Part shown: piece by piece, positions 8,642 to 19,416 of the stretch
Numbering within the stretch: the stretch's first letter is position 1
How the letters are laid out: each line of letters begins with the position of its first letter
Assembly: GCA_016788495.1 (NCBI GenBank)
Contig: JAEUOM010000026.1
Span: 1 to 42,126, forward strand
Direction: 5' to 3'
Source: Accumulibacter sp.
GTDB lineage: Bacteria > Pseudomonadota > Gammaproteobacteria > Burkholderiales > Rhodocyclaceae
Length of the DNA stretch: 42,126 nucleotides
Notes under the pieces: generated by a model
Database searches by the model: none
Told to the model about the DNA's origin: nothing
What the model saw: the letters and a program-made list of their open reading frames with translations, nothing else
Program-made: the position numbers and the translations under genes

Positions 8642-9538
8642 ATGGCGGAAATTACCGCAAGCATGGTGAAAGAGTTGCGCGAGAGAACCGACGCGCCGAT
8701 GATGGAGTGCAAGAGGGCGTTGACCGAAGCCGGCGGCGATATCGGCAAGGCGGAAGAGATCCTGCGCGTCAAGCTCGGATCGAAGGCGAGCAAGGCAGCC
8801 AGCCGCATCACCGCCGAGGGCGTCGTGGCGATCCAGCGGGCGCCGGATGGCAAGCTCGGTGCCATCGTCGAGATCAACTGCGAGACCGACTTCGTGGCCA
8901 AGAACGACGAGTTCCTGCGGCTGGCGAGCGACTGCGCCGGCCTCGTGCTGCGCGAGAGCCCGGCCGACGTCGCCGCCCTCTCGTCGCTGCCCATGGGTGA
9001 CGGCACGGTCGAGTCGACCCGTACGGCGCTGGTCGGCAAGATCGGCGAGAACATGTCGGTTCGCCGTTTCGTCCGTGTCGCCGCCACTGGCAGGCTCGCT
9101 TCCTACGTCCATGGCGGGGCGAAGATCGGCGTCCTCGTCGATTACAGCGGCGGTGACGATCAACTGGGCAAGGATCTGGCGATGCACATCGCGGCGGCGA
9201 AGCCGAAGGCACTCGATGCCTCGGGCATCGACGCCGGGCTGATCGACAGCGAACGCCGGATTGCGGCGGAGAAGGCGCGCGAGGCGAACAAGCCCGAGGC
9301 GATGATCGAAAAGATCGTCGAGGGCTCGGTACAGAAGTTCCTGAACGAGGTGACCCTGCTCGGGCAGGTCTTCGTCAAGGCCGAGGACGGCAAGCAGACG
9401 ATTGCCCAGTTGCTGAAAAGCAAGGGGGCGTCGATCGCCGGCTTCACGCTGTTCGTTGTTGGCGAGGGTCTCGCCAAACGTTCCAACGACTTCGCCGCCG
9501 AAGTGGCGGCGCAGGCCGCCGCTGCCGCACAGAGATAG
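8642..9538 (+). CDS. tsf: Elongation factor Ts
   Basis: A 298-residue EF-Ts (E. coli 283), the GDP/GTP exchange factor for EF-Tu. The N-terminal UBA-like domain shows [17 protein letters not shown] and [12 protein letters not shown]. The core contacts EF-Tu through the conserved [12 protein letters not shown]. The start at 8642 is set by GGAGAAAG just upstream and by the family N-terminus [13 protein letters not shown]; the upstream in-frame ATG at 8600 adds an unconserved extension. The C-terminus is alanine-rich. The gene follows rpsB and precedes pyrH by 27 bases. Confidence 0.98.
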   Translation: MAEITASMVKELRERTDAPMMECKRALTEAGGDIGKAEEILRVKLGSKASKAASRITAEGVVAIQRAPDGKLGAIVEINCETDFVAKNDEFLRLASDCAGLVLRESPADVAALSSLPMGDGTVESTRTALVGKIGENMSVRRFVRVAATGRLASYVHGGAKIGVLVDYSGGDDQLGKDLAMHIAAAKPKALDASGIDAGLIDSERRIAAEKAREANKPEAMIEKIVEGSVQKFLNEVTLLGQVFVKAEDGKQTIAQLLKSKGASIAGFTLFVVGEGLAKRSNDFAAEVAAQAAAAAQR

Positions 9539-9565
9539 CCGCTTGACCGAAGGAGCCAGAAGCCG

Positions 9566-10288
9566 ATGTCCGCTCAGTCACCGAGGTACCGACGCATTCT
9601 CCTCAAGCTCTCCGGCGAAGCGCTCATGGGTGGCGATGCCTACGGTATCAATCGGCAGACGATCACCGGCATCGTGTCCGAGATCAAGGCGATCGTCGAC
9701 CTCGGTGTGCAGGTCGGTGTGGTCATCGGTGGTGGCAACATCTTTCGCGGTGTGGCGCCGGCGGCGCGCGGCATGGACCGCGCGCAGGCCGACTACATGG
9801 GCATGCTGGCAACGGTGATGAACGGTCTTGCACTGCACGATGCGATGCGTTCCGCAGGGATGGTTTCGCGGGTGCAGTCGGCGTTGAACATCGAGCAGGT
9901 GGTCGAGCCGTACATCCGGGCGAAAGCCATCCGCTACCTGGAGCAGGGGCGGACGGTGATCTTTTCGGGTGGTACGGGCAATCCCTTCTTCACCACCGAC
10001 ACCGCGGCGGCTTTGCGCGGGGCGGAGATCGGTGCCGAAATCGTCCTCAAGGCGACCAAGGTGGACGGCATCTACTCGGCCGACCCGAAGAAGGATCCGC
10101 ACGCCGTCCGTTATGACCGGATCAGTTTCGATGACGCCATCGCGCGCAATCTGGCGGTGATGGATGCGACGGCATTCGCTCTCTGTCGTGACCAGAAGCT
10201 GCCGATCAATGTCTTCTCGATATTCAACCAGGGGGCGCTGCAGCGGGTCACGATGGGCGACAACGAAGGCACCCTGGTCTATTGCTGA
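9566..10288 (+). CDS. pyrH: UMP kinase
   Basis: A 240-residue bacterial UMP kinase of the amino-acid-kinase fold, converting UMP to UDP. Visible motifs are [14 protein letters not shown] for phosphate binding, [27 protein letters not shown] for UMP binding and the C-terminal [15 protein letters not shown]. The length equals the usual 235-245. AAGGAGCC precedes the ATG. It occupies its normal place between tsf and frr. Confidence 0.98.
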   Translation: MSAQSPRYRRILLKLSGEALMGGDAYGINRQTITGIVSEIKAIVDLGVQVGVVIGGGNIFRGVAPAARGMDRAQADYMGMLATVMNGLALHDAMRSAGMVSRVQSALNIEQVVEPYIRAKAIRYLEQGRTVIFSGGTGNPFFTTDTAAALRGAEIGAEIVLKATKVDGIYSADPKKDPHAVRYDRISFDDAIARNLAVMDATAFALCRDQKLPINVFSIFNQGALQRVTMGDNEGTLVYC

Positions 10289-10300
10289 GGGGAGTGGCAA

Positions 10301-10861
10301 ATGGCCATAGCGGAAGTCAAGAAAACGGCTGAACACAAGATGCAGAGATCGGTCGAGGCACTCAAGACGGACCTGGCGAAGGTGCGCACCGGGCGTGCCC
10401 ATACCGGACTGCTCGACCATGTGCACGTCGAGTATTACGGCTCCTCGGTACCGATCAACACGGTGGCCAACGTCACCCTGATCGATTCCCGGACGCTCGG
10501 CGTCCAGCCATGGGAGAAGAACATGCTGGCCAAGCTCGAGAAGGCGGTGCGGGACTGCGATCTCGGTCTCAATCCCTCGGCACAGGGGGATCTGATCCGC
10601 GTGCCGATGCCGCCGCTGACCGAGGAACGCCGTCGCGACCTGATCAAGGTGGTGAGGGGCGAGGGCGAGGCGGCGAAGGTGGCGGTGCGCAACCTGCGCC
10701 GTGACGCGATCGCGACGCTGAAGGAAATGCTCAGGAACAAGGAGTGTTCCGAGGACGACGAGCATCGTGCCCAGGACGAGATCCAGAAGCTGACCGACCG
10801 CTACGTGGCGGAGATCGACAAGCAGCTCAGCCACAAGGAAACCGAGCTGATGGCGATCTGA
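10301..10861 (+). CDS. frr: Ribosome recycling factor
   Basis: A 186-residue RRF (E. coli 185), which with EF-G splits the post-termination ribosome. The three-helix bundle is recognised by [17 protein letters not shown], the beta-hinge [22 protein letters not shown] and the C-terminal VRNLRRDAI...[19 protein letters not shown] precedes the ATG. It lies 12 bases after pyrH and 23 bases before uppS. Confidence 0.98.
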   Translation: MAIAEVKKTAEHKMQRSVEALKTDLAKVRTGRAHTGLLDHVHVEYYGSSVPINTVANVTLIDSRTLGVQPWEKNMLAKLEKAVRDCDLGLNPSAQGDLIRVPMPPLTEERRRDLIKVVRGEGEAAKVAVRNLRRDAIATLKEMLRNKECSEDDEHRAQDEIQKLTDRYVAEIDKQLSHKETELMAI

Positions 10862-10884
10862 CCGCTACCGACAAGGTGACCAGA

Positions 10885-11679
10885 ATGCAGCGTTTTGCCA
10901 GCTCCACGCGCGATGTCCCGCCAGCATTGGCGGTTCCCAAGCATGTGGCGATCATCATGGACGGCAATGGACGCTGGGCGAAGAAACACCTGTTGCCGCG
11001 CTTCGCCGGTCATCGGCGCGGTGTCCAGACGGTACGCACGATGGTCCGTTGCTGCCTCGAACGTGGCATCGAATACCTGACCCTGTTCGCCTTCAGTTCG
11101 GAGAACTGGCGCCGACCGCAGGACGAGGTCTCGCTGCTGATGCAACTGTTCGTGCGCGTCCTCAAGGAAGAGGTCCGGAAGCTGGATCGCAATGGCGTGC
11201 GCCTGCGGGTGATTGGCGACCTGACGCGCTTCGAGCCAGACCTGCAGGCGCTGATCGAAGCCTCGGAGCAACGCACGGCCGCCAACAGCCGCCTCGTCCT
11301 GACCATCGCTGCCAACTATGGCGGCCGCTGGGACATCCTGCAGGCGACGAGGCACATGTTGCTGGCAAACCCGGAGCGCCGGGGCGACTGGGACGAGGCC
11401 GACCTGACGCCGCACCTGGCGATGAGCTACGCCCCGGAACCCGACCTGTTCATTCGTACCGGCGGCGAGCAGCGGGTCAGCAATTTCCTGCTCTGGCAAC
11501 TGGCCTATTCCGAGCTCTACTTCACCGAAGTACTGTGGCCGGAGTTCGACGCGCTCGCTTTCGACGCCGCACTGGCCTGGTATCGGCAGCGCGAACGCCG
11601 CTTCGGGCGCACCAGTGAGCAGGTGCTGAGTGCCCCGCCGGCATCGGCGCCCGCGACGGACCCGCGAGTCGATGCTTAG
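10885..11679 (+). CDS. uppS: Undecaprenyl diphosphate synthase
   Basis: A 264-residue cis-prenyltransferase that makes C55 undecaprenyl diphosphate, the lipid carrier for peptidoglycan and O-antigen. The signature [14 protein letters not shown] with its catalytic Asp is near residue 26. [12 protein letters not shown] and the C-terminal [17 protein letters not shown]...[12 protein letters not shown] follow. The ATG at 10885 is taken as the start because it is close to the conserved core; longer in-frame starts would lie inside frr. It overlaps cdsA by eight bases. Confidence 0.97.
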   Translation: MQRFASSTRDVPPALAVPKHVAIIMDGNGRWAKKHLLPRFAGHRRGVQTVRTMVRCCLERGIEYLTLFAFSSENWRRPQDEVSLLMQLFVRVLKEEVRKLDRNGVRLRVIGDLTRFEPDLQALIEASEQRTAANSRLVLTIAANYGGRWDILQATRHMLLANPERRGDWDEADLTPHLAMSYAPEPDLFIRTGGEQRVSNFLLWQLAYSELYFTEVLWPEFDALAFDAALAWYRQRERRFGRTSEQVLSAPPASAPATDPRVDA

Positions 11680-12508
11680 GACGCGGGTGATCACCGCGGT
11701 CGTCCTGCTTGCGGTTTTCCTTCTGGCACTGTTCCATCTGCCCCCGTTCGGCTGGCTGCTTTTCGTCACCGCCGTTGCCGCGGTTGCGGCCTGGGAGTGG
11801 GGGGCGTTGATGCAGCTCGCGGGCGTGGCCAGGATCGCGCTCGGCGTCGCTCTGGCAACGGTCTGCCTGCTGGTGGCGATTGCCGAACCGGCGGCGGTCG
11901 GCTTGGCGGCGGGCTTCTCCGACTCGGCGTGGCGGCTGGGCGTCTCCTTCTACCTGCCGGCAGCGTTCTTCTGGTTGCTGCTGGCACCGGTCTGGCTGTG
12001 GCGGCGCTGGCCGCTTGCCAGCACGGTCCCGGCACTGGCGGCGGGGGCCGTCCTGCTGCTGCCGCTCTGGCTGGCGCTGGTCCAGTTGCGGCAGGCCGGT
12101 CCGCTGACCGTGCTGGCGATCATGGCCGTGGTCTGGCTGGCGGACATCGGCGCCTACTTCAGCGGCCGCCGCTTCGGCAAGCACAAGCTGGCGCCGGCAA
12201 TCAGTCCCGGGAAGACCTGGGAAGGCGCGATCGGCGGCGGCGTGCTGGTCCTTGCCTATGGTCTGCTGTTGTCGTCGCGCCTGCCGGCGGCGCTTGCCGG
12301 GAACCTGCTGCTGCTGTTGCCCGTTCTCCTGCTGTTGACGGCGATCAGCATCGTCGGCGACCTGTTCGAGTCCCTGCTCAAGCGACAGGCGGGCCTCAAG
12401 GACAGCAGCAACGTCTTGCCCGGGCACGGCGGGGTGCTCGACCGGATCGACAGCCTGACCTCGACCATGCCGCTGGTCGCGCTCGTCTGGCTGGTGACCA
12501 AGGGTTGA
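11672..12508 (+). CDS. cdsA: Phosphatidate cytidylyltransferase
   Basis: A 278-residue inner-membrane enzyme that makes CDP-diacylglycerol from phosphatidic acid and CTP. At least seven hydrophobic segments span most of the protein. The C-terminal CDP-alcohol signature is present as [13 protein letters not shown] followed by [10 protein letters not shown]. The start at 11672 overlaps the end of uppS and begins [16 protein letters not shown], placing the first membrane helix directly at the N-terminus. Confidence 0.96.
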   Translation: MLRTRVITAVVLLAVFLLALFHLPPFGWLLFVTAVAAVAAWEWGALMQLAGVARIALGVALATVCLLVAIAEPAAVGLAAGFSDSAWRLGVSFYLPAAFFWLLLAPVWLWRRWPLASTVPALAAGAVLLLPLWLALVQLRQAGPLTVLAIMAVVWLADIGAYFSGRRFGKHKLAPAISPGKTWEGAIGGGVLVLAYGLLLSSRLPAALAGNLLLLLPVLLLLTAISIVGDLFESLLKRQAGLKDSSNVLPGHGGVLDRIDSLTSTMPLVALVWLVTKG

Positions 12509-12525
12509 GCGGCGGCGCCACCTGC

Positions 12526-13713
12526 ATGCAGAGGCTGACGATTCTCGGCTCGACCGGTTCGATCGGCGTGAACACGCTTGATGTGGTGCGCCGCCATCCC
12601 GATCTGTACCGGGTCGTCGCACTCTGCGCACATCGGCAGAGCGAGCGCTTGTTCGAGCAATGTCTGGAGTTTCGACCGCAGCACGCGGTGGTCGGCGACG
12701 CAGCGCTGGCAGCCGGACTTGCGGAGCGCCTCAGGGGTGCCGGCTGCACCACTGCCGTCAGCCATGGTCCGGCGGCCCTGTTGCGCATGGCAGAGCTGCC
12801 CGAGGTCGATGCCGTCATGGCGGCGATCGTCGGCGCTGCGGGACTGCCGCCGACGCTCGCGGCGGCGGTTGCCGGCAAGAAGATCCTGCTGGCGAACAAG
12901 GAGGCGCTGGTGATGGCCGGCGCCGTCTTCATGCGTGCCGTGCGCGACAACCGTGCCACCCTGCTGCCGATCGACAGCGAGCACAATGCGATCTTCCAGT
13001 CGCTGCCGAGCGATTATGCGGGTGATCCGCAGGCGAGCGGCGTGCTCGGTTTGTGCCTGACGGCCTCTGGCGGACCGTTTCGTGACCGACCGCTGGCCGA
13101 TCTCGCGTCGGTCGGTCCGGACGAAGCCTGTTCGCACCCGAACTGGGTCATGGGCCGGAAGATTTCGGTCGATTCCGCGACGATGATGAACAAGGGGCTG
13201 GAGGTGATCGAGGCCCGCTGGCTGTTCAACCTCCCGGCAGAGCGGATTCAGGTCATCATCCATCCGCAGAGCATCGTCCATTCGCTGGTCCAGTATGCCG
13301 ACGGCTCGGTGATCGCCGAGCTCGGCAATCCGGACATGCGGACGCCGATCGCGCATGCGCTGGCCTATCCGCGGCGCATCGCCGCCGGCGTGGCGCCGCT
13401 CGATCTTTGCGCCATCGCCGGCTTGCACTTCGAGCGCCCGGATCTTGCGCGCTTTCCTTGTCTGGCTCTGGCCTATCGCGCGCTGCACGCGGGCGGCACG
13501 GCGTCGGCGACCCTCAACGCGGCGAACGAGGTGGCGGTAGAGGCCTTCCTCGAGGGCCGCATCGGCTTCACCGCGATCCCGCGGCTGATCGCGGAAGTGA
13601 TGGACCACCTGCCGGCTGGACGTGAGCCCGCTTCGCTGGCCGAAGTGCTGGCCGCCGACCGGGCGGCGCGCCAGGCTGCCGAGCAATGCCTGGTCGCTGG
13701 CGTCTGCGCATGA
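12526..13713 (+). CDS. dxr: 1-deoxy-D-xylulose-5-phosphate reductoisomerase
   Basis: A 395-residue DXR (E. coli 398), the NADPH-dependent enzyme that makes 2-C-methyl-D-erythritol 4-phosphate in the non-mevalonate isoprenoid pathway. It supplies precursors for UppS two genes upstream. Key elements are the dinucleotide-binding GSTGSIG at residues 8-14, ANKEALV, the metal/substrate loop [21 protein letters not shown] and [20 protein letters not shown]. The gene starts 17 bases after cdsA and its TGA overlaps the rseP ATG. Confidence 0.97.
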   Translation: MQRLTILGSTGSIGVNTLDVVRRHPDLYRVVALCAHRQSERLFEQCLEFRPQHAVVGDAALAAGLAERLRGAGCTTAVSHGPAALLRMAELPEVDAVMAAIVGAAGLPPTLAAAVAGKKILLANKEALVMAGAVFMRAVRDNRATLLPIDSEHNAIFQSLPSDYAGDPQASGVLGLCLTASGGPFRDRPLADLASVGPDEACSHPNWVMGRKISVDSATMMNKGLEVIEARWLFNLPAERIQVIIHPQSIVHSLVQYADGSVIAELGNPDMRTPIAHALAYPRRIAAGVAPLDLCAIAGLHFERPDLARFPCLALAYRALHAGGTASATLNAANEVAVEAFLEGRIGFTAIPRLIAEVMDHLPAGREPASLAEVLAADRAARQAAEQCLVAGVCA

Positions 13714-15077
13714 GCGGCTTTCTCTACTATCTCGTCGCGTTCGCCGTCGTGCTCGGCATCCTGGTCATCGTGCACGAGTTCGGGCACTATCTCGCGGCCC
13801 GCTGGGTGGGGGTCCGGGTACTGCGTTTCTCCGTCGGCTTCGGACGGCCGCTGTTCGCGCGGCGCTGGGGTCGCGATGGCACCGAATGGGCAATTGCCGC
13901 CTTTCCGCTCGGCGGCTATGTCAAGATGCTCGACGAACGTGAAGGCGAAGTGGCGCCCGACGAACTGCACCGCAGCTTCAATCGGCAGCCGGTCGCGCGC
14001 CGGATGGTGATCGTTGCCGCCGGACCGGCGGCGAACTTCATCCTGGCTGTCCTGCTCTACTGGGGTCTGTTCTGGTACGGCAGCGAGGAGTTCAGGCCGA
14101 TCCTCGGTCCGCCGGTGTTGTCGAGTCCGGCCGCAGCCGCCGGAATCGACAACGGCGAGCTGGTGCTCCGGGTCGGCGGCGAAAGGGCGCAGACCTGGCA
14201 GGAGATGCGCTGGCTGCTGCTGCAAAGGGCGGTCGATCACGATCAGGTGGACCTCGAGTTGCTCAACCCGCAGCAGGAGATCATCGTTCGTCGCCTCGAT
14301 CTGGCGGTCGTGCGGCAATCGGGTTGGGAGGGGGATGCGCTCGAGAGGCTGGGCCTGCGTCTCTACCGGCCACGTCTGCCGCCGATCATCGGCAGCATCA
14401 GCACGAGGAGCGCAGCCGAGGTCGCCGGGTTGCAGGTCGGTGACAGGATCCTGGACATCGATGGTGAGGCGATCGACAGTTGGGCGGATCTGGTCGCTGT
14501 CGTTCGCCAGTCGCCGGGCAAGACGCTGCAGGTGGAGATTCTCCGCCAGGGGCTGCAGCAGCGGCTGACGGTGCAGCCGGCTGCGGTTGAAGAACAGGGG
14601 CGGGAGATCGGGCGTATCGGTGCCTCGGTGCACGACGGCGGGCAGACCCGCGAGCAGATGATGGTCACCGTTCGCTACGGACCGGTGTCGGCGCTGGGCA
14701 AGGCGTTCGCCGAGACCTGGGACAAATCGGCATTCACGCTGGTGATGATCGGCCGCATGATCACCGGTGAGGTTTCGTGGCGCAACATCAGTGGGCCGGT
14801 GACCATCGCCGACTATGCCGGCCAGTCGGCGAAGCTGGGCGTCGACTACTATCTCAAGTTCCTGGCACTGGTGAGCATCAGCCTCGGCGTACTCAACATG
14901 CTGCCCATCCCGATTCTGGATGGCGGGCATTTGCTGTATTATCTGGTGGAGATAATCAAGCGCGGGCCCCTTTCCGAGCGCACGATGGAGATCGGCCAAC
15001 AGATCGGGCTGACCTTCCTGCTCATGCTCATGGCGTTCGCCTTCTACAATGATATCAACCGCTTGTTCTCCGGCTGA
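13710..15077 (+). CDS. rseP: Site-2 zinc metalloprotease RseP
   Basis: A 455-residue intramembrane protease (E. coli 450) that makes the second cut in the anti-sigma-E factor and clears signal-peptide remnants. The zinc motif HEFGH is at residues 22-26 in the first membrane helix. The distal LDGG (in [12 protein letters not shown]) lies near the C-terminus in another helix. Two PDZ domains lie between, the second marked by [21 protein letters not shown]. The ATGA overlap with dxr fixes the start. It sits directly upstream of bamA, whose folding state feeds the sigma-E response. Confidence 0.97.
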   Translation: MSGFLYYLVAFAVVLGILVIVHEFGHYLAARWVGVRVLRFSVGFGRPLFARRWGRDGTEWAIAAFPLGGYVKMLDEREGEVAPDELHRSFNRQPVARRMVIVAAGPAANFILAVLLYWGLFWYGSEEFRPILGPPVLSSPAAAAGIDNGELVLRVGGERAQTWQEMRWLLLQRAVDHDQVDLELLNPQQEIIVRRLDLAVVRQSGWEGDALERLGLRLYRPRLPPIIGSISTRSAAEVAGLQVGDRILDIDGEAIDSWADLVAVVRQSPGKTLQVEILRQGLQQRLTVQPAAVEEQGREIGRIGASVHDGGQTREQMMVTVRYGPVSALGKAFAETWDKSAFTLVMIGRMITGEVSWRNISGPVTIADYAGQSAKLGVDYYLKFLALVSISLGVLNMLPIPILDGGHLLYYLVEIIKRGPLSERTMEIGQQIGLTFLLMLMAFAFYNDINRLFSG

Positions 15078-15081
15078 GCTT

Positions 15082-17367
15082 ATGAAGAAAAACCTGCTCG
15101 CAGGTCTGTTGGCCTCTCTCCTTGCCTCCGCAGCGGCGGCGATCGAGCCGTTCACCGTGCGCGACATCCGCCTCGAGGGAATTCAGCGCGTCGAGGCCGG
15201 TACGGTCTTCAGCTATCTGCCGGTCAAGGTCGGCGAGACGATGACCGACGAGAAGGCTGCGCAGGCGATCAAGGCGCTGTTCGCCACCGGCTTCTTCAAG
15301 GATGTCCGCATCGAGATGGACGGCGGGGTGGTGATCGTCGTCGTCGAGGAGCGCCCGGCGATCGCGCAGATCGATTTTGTCGGCCTGAAGGAGTTCGACA
15401 AGGACCAGTTGATCAAGGGCCTGAAGGAAGTGGGCGTCGCCGTCGCGCGGACCTTCGACCGGGCAACGCTGGAGAAGGCCGAGCAGGAACTGAAGCGGCA
15501 GTACCTGACGCGCGGCAGGTACGCAGTGACGATCACGACGACGGTCACGCCGCTTGAGCGCAACCGGGTGGCGATCAACTTCACCGTCGACGAGGGTGAG
15601 CCGGCGAGCATCCGGCAGATCAACATCGTCGGCGCCAATGCCATTCGCGAGAAGGACCTGCTGGCCGCCATGCAGCAGAAGACCGGAGGCTGGATCAGCT
15701 GGTACACCAAGGACAACCAGTACTCGCGGCAGAAGTTGTCGGCGGACCTTGAGACGCTGCGCTCGTACTACCTTGATCGCGGCTATCTGGAATTCAGCGT
15801 CGAGTCGACACAGGTGTCGATCACCCCCGACAAGAAGGAGATTTACATCACGATCAGCGTCAACGAAGGGGAGCGTTATCTCGTCTCCTCGGTGAAGCTG
15901 GCCGGCGACCTGACGCTGCCCGAAGAGGAGTTCAGGAAGCTCGTGAAGATCAGGGCGGGCGAGGTATTCTCGCGCGAGCGGCTGAACGAGAGCACCAAGG
16001 CGATCACCGACAAGCTCGGCCATCAGGGCTACGCCTTCGCCAACGTCAATGCCGCACCGGAACTCGACAAGGAGAAGCGGCAGGTGGCTTTCACCATCTT
16101 CGTCGATCCCGGAAAGCGTACCTACGTTCGCCGCGTCAACGTCACCGGCAACAGCAAGACGCGCGACGAGGTCATCCGGCAGGAGATGCGCCAGATGGAG
16201 GGTGGCTGGTACGATGCCGACCGGGTCGCCAAGTCGCGCGAGCGGATCGACCGCACCGGATATTTCAACGAAGTCACCGTCGAGACACCGCCGGTGCCGG
16301 GAACCATCGACCAGGTCGACGTCAACGTCAATGTTGCCGAGAAGTCGACCGGCAACATCTCGATCGGTGCCGGCTACTCGACCGCCGAGAAGGTGATCCT
16401 CTCGGGGTCGATCTCGCAGTCGAACATCTTCGGCAGCGGCAAGTTCCTTGGTCTGCAGATCAATACGGGCAAGCTGAACCGCACGCTGGGCATCAATTAC
16501 ACCAACCCCTATTTCACCGTGGATGGCATCAGCCAGGGTTTCGATGCCTACTACCGCACGCTCAACCCGACCTCGCTTGGCTATGCTTTCCAGTCCACGT
16601 CTTGGGGTGGCGGCATCCGCTTCGGTTTTCCGCTGGACGAGAAGGACATGCTCAACGTCGGGCTGGCGATCGACCAGACGACGATCGACATCACGCCAAT
16701 CACCCTGGCGACGCCAATCCAGTACATCCAGTTCCAGCAGGAGCACGGGGATTCGAACATCACGCTGCCGGCGACCGTCTCGTGGACGCGGGACACGCGC
16801 AACAGCGCGATCTACACGACCAGCGGCGGCGTCCAGCGGGCGGGAGTCGAGGTCGCGATACCGGGTGTCGACCTCTCCTTCTATCGCCTGACCTATTCCA
16901 ACCAGCAGTATTTCTCGCTGACCAAGGATCTGATCCTGATGCTCTATGGCGAGCTGGGTTACGCGAACGGGCTTGAAGGGCAGACGCTGCCGTTCTACAA
17001 GAACTTCTACGCCGGCGGTGCCGGCTCGGTTCGTGGCTTCGAGACGGCAAGTCTGGGGCCGGTGGACCCGTTCTATCCCGATACGCGCCTCGGCGGTACG
17101 CGCAAGGTGGTCCTCAACGCCGAACTGCTGATGCCTTTCCCGGGTTTCGACAAGGCACTGCGCCTCGGGCCCTTCGTCGATGCCGGCAACGTCTTCAACG
17201 AAACCGGCTATACCATTTCGGAAGGTGGTTTGCGTTGGTCGGTCGGACTGGCGGCGGCCTGGATTTCGCCGCTTGGACCGCTGAAATTCAGCTATGGGCA
17301 GCCCATCGGCATCGAGAAGAATGATAAGATCCAAAAGTTTCAGTTTCAGATGGGTACGACCTTTTGA
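15082..17367 (+). CDS. bamA: Outer-membrane protein assembly factor BamA
   Basis: A 761-residue BamA, the Omp85 barrel that inserts outer-membrane proteins. Residues 1-21 are a signal peptide. Five POTRA domains follow in the first half (the first begins IEPFTVRDIRLEGIQRV). A 16-strand barrel follows, with the conserved loop-6 VRGFE motif in GGAGSVRGFETASLGP. The last residue is Phe (FQMGTTF), the C-terminal signature of outer-membrane proteins. It begins four bases after rseP. An in-frame ATG at 15049 within rseP would add residues ahead of the signal peptide and is rejected. Confidence 0.98.
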   Translation: MKKNLLAGLLASLLASAAAAIEPFTVRDIRLEGIQRVEAGTVFSYLPVKVGETMTDEKAAQAIKALFATGFFKDVRIEMDGGVVIVVVEERPAIAQIDFVGLKEFDKDQLIKGLKEVGVAVARTFDRATLEKAEQELKRQYLTRGRYAVTITTTVTPLERNRVAINFTVDEGEPASIRQINIVGANAIREKDLLAAMQQKTGGWISWYTKDNQYSRQKLSADLETLRSYYLDRGYLEFSVESTQVSITPDKKEIYITISVNEGERYLVSSVKLAGDLTLPEEEFRKLVKIRAGEVFSRERLNESTKAITDKLGHQGYAFANVNAAPELDKEKRQVAFTIFVDPGKRTYVRRVNVTGNSKTRDEVIRQEMRQMEGGWYDADRVAKSRERIDRTGYFNEVTVETPPVPGTIDQVDVNVNVAEKSTGNISIGAGYSTAEKVILSGSISQSNIFGSGKFLGLQINTGKLNRTLGINYTNPYFTVDGISQGFDAYYRTLNPTSLGYAFQSTSWGGGIRFGFPLDEKDMLNVGLAIDQTTIDITPITLATPIQYIQFQQEHGDSNITLPATVSWTRDTRNSAIYTTSGGVQRAGVEVAIPGVDLSFYRLTYSNQQYFSLTKDLILMLYGELGYANGLEGQTLPFYKNFYAGGAGSVRGFETASLGPVDPFYPDTRLGGTRKVVLNAELLMPFPGFDKALRLGPFVDAGNVFNETGYTISEGGLRWSVGLAAAWISPLGPLKFSYGQPIGIEKNDKIQKFQFQMGTTF

Positions 17368-17382
17368 TGCGGGAGAACTAGC

Positions 17383-17904
17383 TTGAAGAGAACGATTGCC
17401 ACGGCGCTCGGAGTCCTGCTTGCCGCGCTGCCCCTTGCCGGTATCTCCGCGGCTGAACAGCTGAAGGTGGGATACGTGAATACGCAGCGGCTGTTCCGCG
17501 ACGCGCCGGCAGCGGTCAAGGCGGCGAAGAAGATCGAACAGGAGTTCTCCAAGCGTGACCAGGATCTGCAGCGGTTGGCGAAGCAGGTTCAGGGTCTGCA
17601 GGAGTCGCTCGAGAAGGGCGGCCTGACCATGGCGGAGTCGGAGAGACGCGCGAAGGAGAAGGATCTCGCCGAGTTGTCGCGCGAGTTCCAGCGCAAGCAG
17701 CGTGAATTCCGCGAGGATCTCAACCTGCGCCAGAACGAGGAAAACGCAGCGATCATCGAAAAGGCCAACAAGGCGATCAAGCAGCTTGCCGACAGCGAAA
17801 AGTACGACCTGATCGTCCAGGACGTCGTCTGGGTCAGTCCGCGACTCGACATCACCGACAAGGTCATCAAGGCGCTGTCGGACGGCAGGGACGCGGCGAA
17901 GTAG
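17383..17904 (+). CDS. OmpH/Skp-family periplasmic chaperone (TTG start)
   Basis: A 173-residue Skp/OmpH protein that holds unfolded outer-membrane proteins for BamA. Residues 1-23 are a signal peptide (hydrophobic LGVLLAALPLAG, cleavage near SAA). The mature chain begins LKVGYVNTQRLF, the trimerisation strand of the family. A long charged helical hairpin follows (residues about 45-130), then IVQDVVWVSPRLDITDKVI. The start is TTG at 17383 with GGGAG seven bases upstream. No in-frame ATG would keep the signal peptide, so the unusual start is well supported. TTG may keep the expression level moderate. Confidence 0.95.
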   Translation: MKRTIATALGVLLAALPLAGISAAEQLKVGYVNTQRLFRDAPAAVKAAKKIEQEFSKRDQDLQRLAKQVQGLQESLEKGGLTMAESERRAKEKDLAELSREFQRKQREFREDLNLRQNEENAAIIEKANKAIKQLADSEKYDLIVQDVVWVSPRLDITDKVIKALSDGRDAAK

Positions 17905-17922
17905 CCTTCGCCAGCGCCACCG

Positions 17923-18954
17923 ATGGCAGCCGGCTTGCGACTGGACGAGATCGTCGCTCGGCTTGGCGGCGTGCTGCAGGGCGACGGGTCGCTCGTCGTG
18001 TCGCAGGTCGGCTCGCTGCAGTCGGCGCGGGCGGGTGAGATTGCTTTCCTCGCCAGTCCGAAGTACCGCGCGCAGCTGCAGACGACACGGGCGTCGGCGG
18101 TCATCGTGCCGCCGCAGTTTGCCGCCGCAACCGAGCTGCCACGGATCGTGCACCAGAATTCCTACGCCTACTACGCACGCGTCGTTGCCCTGCTCAACCC
18201 GCCGGCAGCCCGCCGACCGGGCGTCCACCAGGGCGCGGTCGTGCACTCGCCGGTGCCGGAATCGGTTTCCATCGGCGAGAACGTCGTCGTCGGCAGGGGG
18301 GTGCAGCTGGGCGACAACGTGACGCTGCAGCCGGGCTGCGTGATTGGCGACGGGGTATCGATCGGCGACGATTCGCTGCTGCATCCGAACGTCGTCATCT
18401 ACGACCGCTGCGTCATCGGCAGGCGGGCGATCATCCACTCGGGAGCGGTGATCGGGTCAGACGGCTTCGGTTTCGCCAGGGAAGGCGAGCGCTGGGTCAA
18501 GATTCCGCAGATCGGCCGGGTGGTGATCGGCGACGATGTGGAGATCGGAGCCAACACCTCGATCGACCGTGGCGCGCTGGACGACACCCTGATTGCCGAC
18601 GGTGTCAAGCTCGACAACCAGATACAGATCGGTCACAACTGCAGCATCGGCGAGAACGCCGCGATGGCCGGCTGCGTCGGCATTGCCGGCAGCACACGCA
18701 TCGGTCGCCGCTGCACGATCGGCGGGGCCGGCATGATCAGCGGCCACCTGGAACTCGGCGACGACGTGCACGTTTCCGGGGGCACCCTGGTTGGCCGCAG
18801 TCTGAGTCGCCCGGGGCAGTATACGGGGGTATTCCCGCTCGATGAACATGCCGAGTGGTTGCACAATGCGGCGCAGCTGAGACGCTTGGCGAAGCTCGTC
18901 GAGCGCGTCGCCGAACTTGAGAAGAAGATCAAACTGATGGAGATGAAGTCTTGA
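17923..18954 (+). CDS. lpxD: UDP-3-O-(3-hydroxyacyl)glucosamine N-acyltransferase
   Basis: A 343-residue LpxD (E. coli 341), which adds the N-linked hydroxyacyl chain in lipid A synthesis. Residues 1-100 form the uridine-binding domain ([30 protein letters not shown]). Residues about 110-310 are left-handed beta-helix hexapeptide repeats ([30 protein letters not shown]). [16 protein letters not shown] carries the likely catalytic His. A C-terminal helix ([19 protein letters not shown]) matches the acyl-carrier-protein-binding tail. It starts 18 bases after ompH and overlaps the fabZ start. Confidence 0.97.
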   Translation: MAAGLRLDEIVARLGGVLQGDGSLVVSQVGSLQSARAGEIAFLASPKYRAQLQTTRASAVIVPPQFAAATELPRIVHQNSYAYYARVVALLNPPAARRPGVHQGAVVHSPVPESVSIGENVVVGRGVQLGDNVTLQPGCVIGDGVSIGDDSLLHPNVVIYDRCVIGRRAIIHSGAVIGSDGFGFAREGERWVKIPQIGRVVIGDDVEIGANTSIDRGALDDTLIADGVKLDNQIQIGHNCSIGENAAMAGCVGIAGSTRIGRRCTIGGAGMISGHLELGDDVHVSGGTLVGRSLSRPGQYTGVFPLDEHAEWLHNAAQLRRLAKLVERVAELEKKIKLMEMKS

Positions 18955-19397
18955 ACGCAATGGATATCAAGGAAGTCCTCGAGCATCTGCCGCATCGCTA
19001 TCCTTTCCTGCTGGTCGATCGCGTCCTCGATTGCCAGCCCGGCAAGTCGATCCATGCGTACAAGAACGTGACGATCAACGAACCGTTCTTTCCCGGGCAT
19101 TTCCCGCATCATCCGGTGATGCCGGGTGTGCTGATCACCGAGGCACTGGCGCAGGCCGCCGGCATCCTGTCGTTCCGCAGTCTCGGCGAAAAGCCCGACC
19201 TGCACTCGCTTTTCTTCTTCGTCGGCATCGACAAGGCGCGCTTCAAGAAGACCGTGACGGCCGGCGACCAATTGCACCTGCACGTCAGCATCCAGCGCCA
19301 GTTCCGCAACATCTGGAAGTTCGAGGCGCGCGCGGTGGTCGATGGTGAGACGGTCGCCGAGGCCGAGCTCATGTGCGCCAAGAGCAACATCGCCTGA
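18951..19397 (+). CDS. fabZ: 3-hydroxyacyl-ACP dehydratase FabZ (probable TTG start)
   Basis: A 148-residue hot-dog-fold dehydratase of fatty-acid synthesis (E. coli 151). The active-site helix [22 protein letters not shown] carries the catalytic His and Glu. [14 protein letters not shown] is the family N-terminus. The start is taken as TTG at 18951, which overlaps the lpxD stop (TTGA) and lies eight bases after GGAG. The alternative ATG at 18960 removes only three residues but has poorer spacing (17 bases). Its place between lpxD and lpxA links hydroxyacyl-ACP use in lipid A and phospholipid synthesis. Confidence 0.96.
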   Translation: MNAMDIKEVLEHLPHRYPFLLVDRVLDCQPGKSIHAYKNVTINEPFFPGHFPHHPVMPGVLITEALAQAAGILSFRSLGEKPDLHSLFFFVGIDKARFKKTVTAGDQLHLHVSIQRQFRNIWKFEARAVVDGETVAEAELMCAKSNIA

Positions 19398-19416
19398 GAT
19401 GCCGGAAGCAGCCGCC

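Noticed and set aside
15055-18438. A 1127-codon open frame on the minus strand, opposite bamA, ompH and lpxD
   Set aside because: It runs through three well-identified plus-strand genes and has no family signature or ribosome site; it is a GC-driven shadow.
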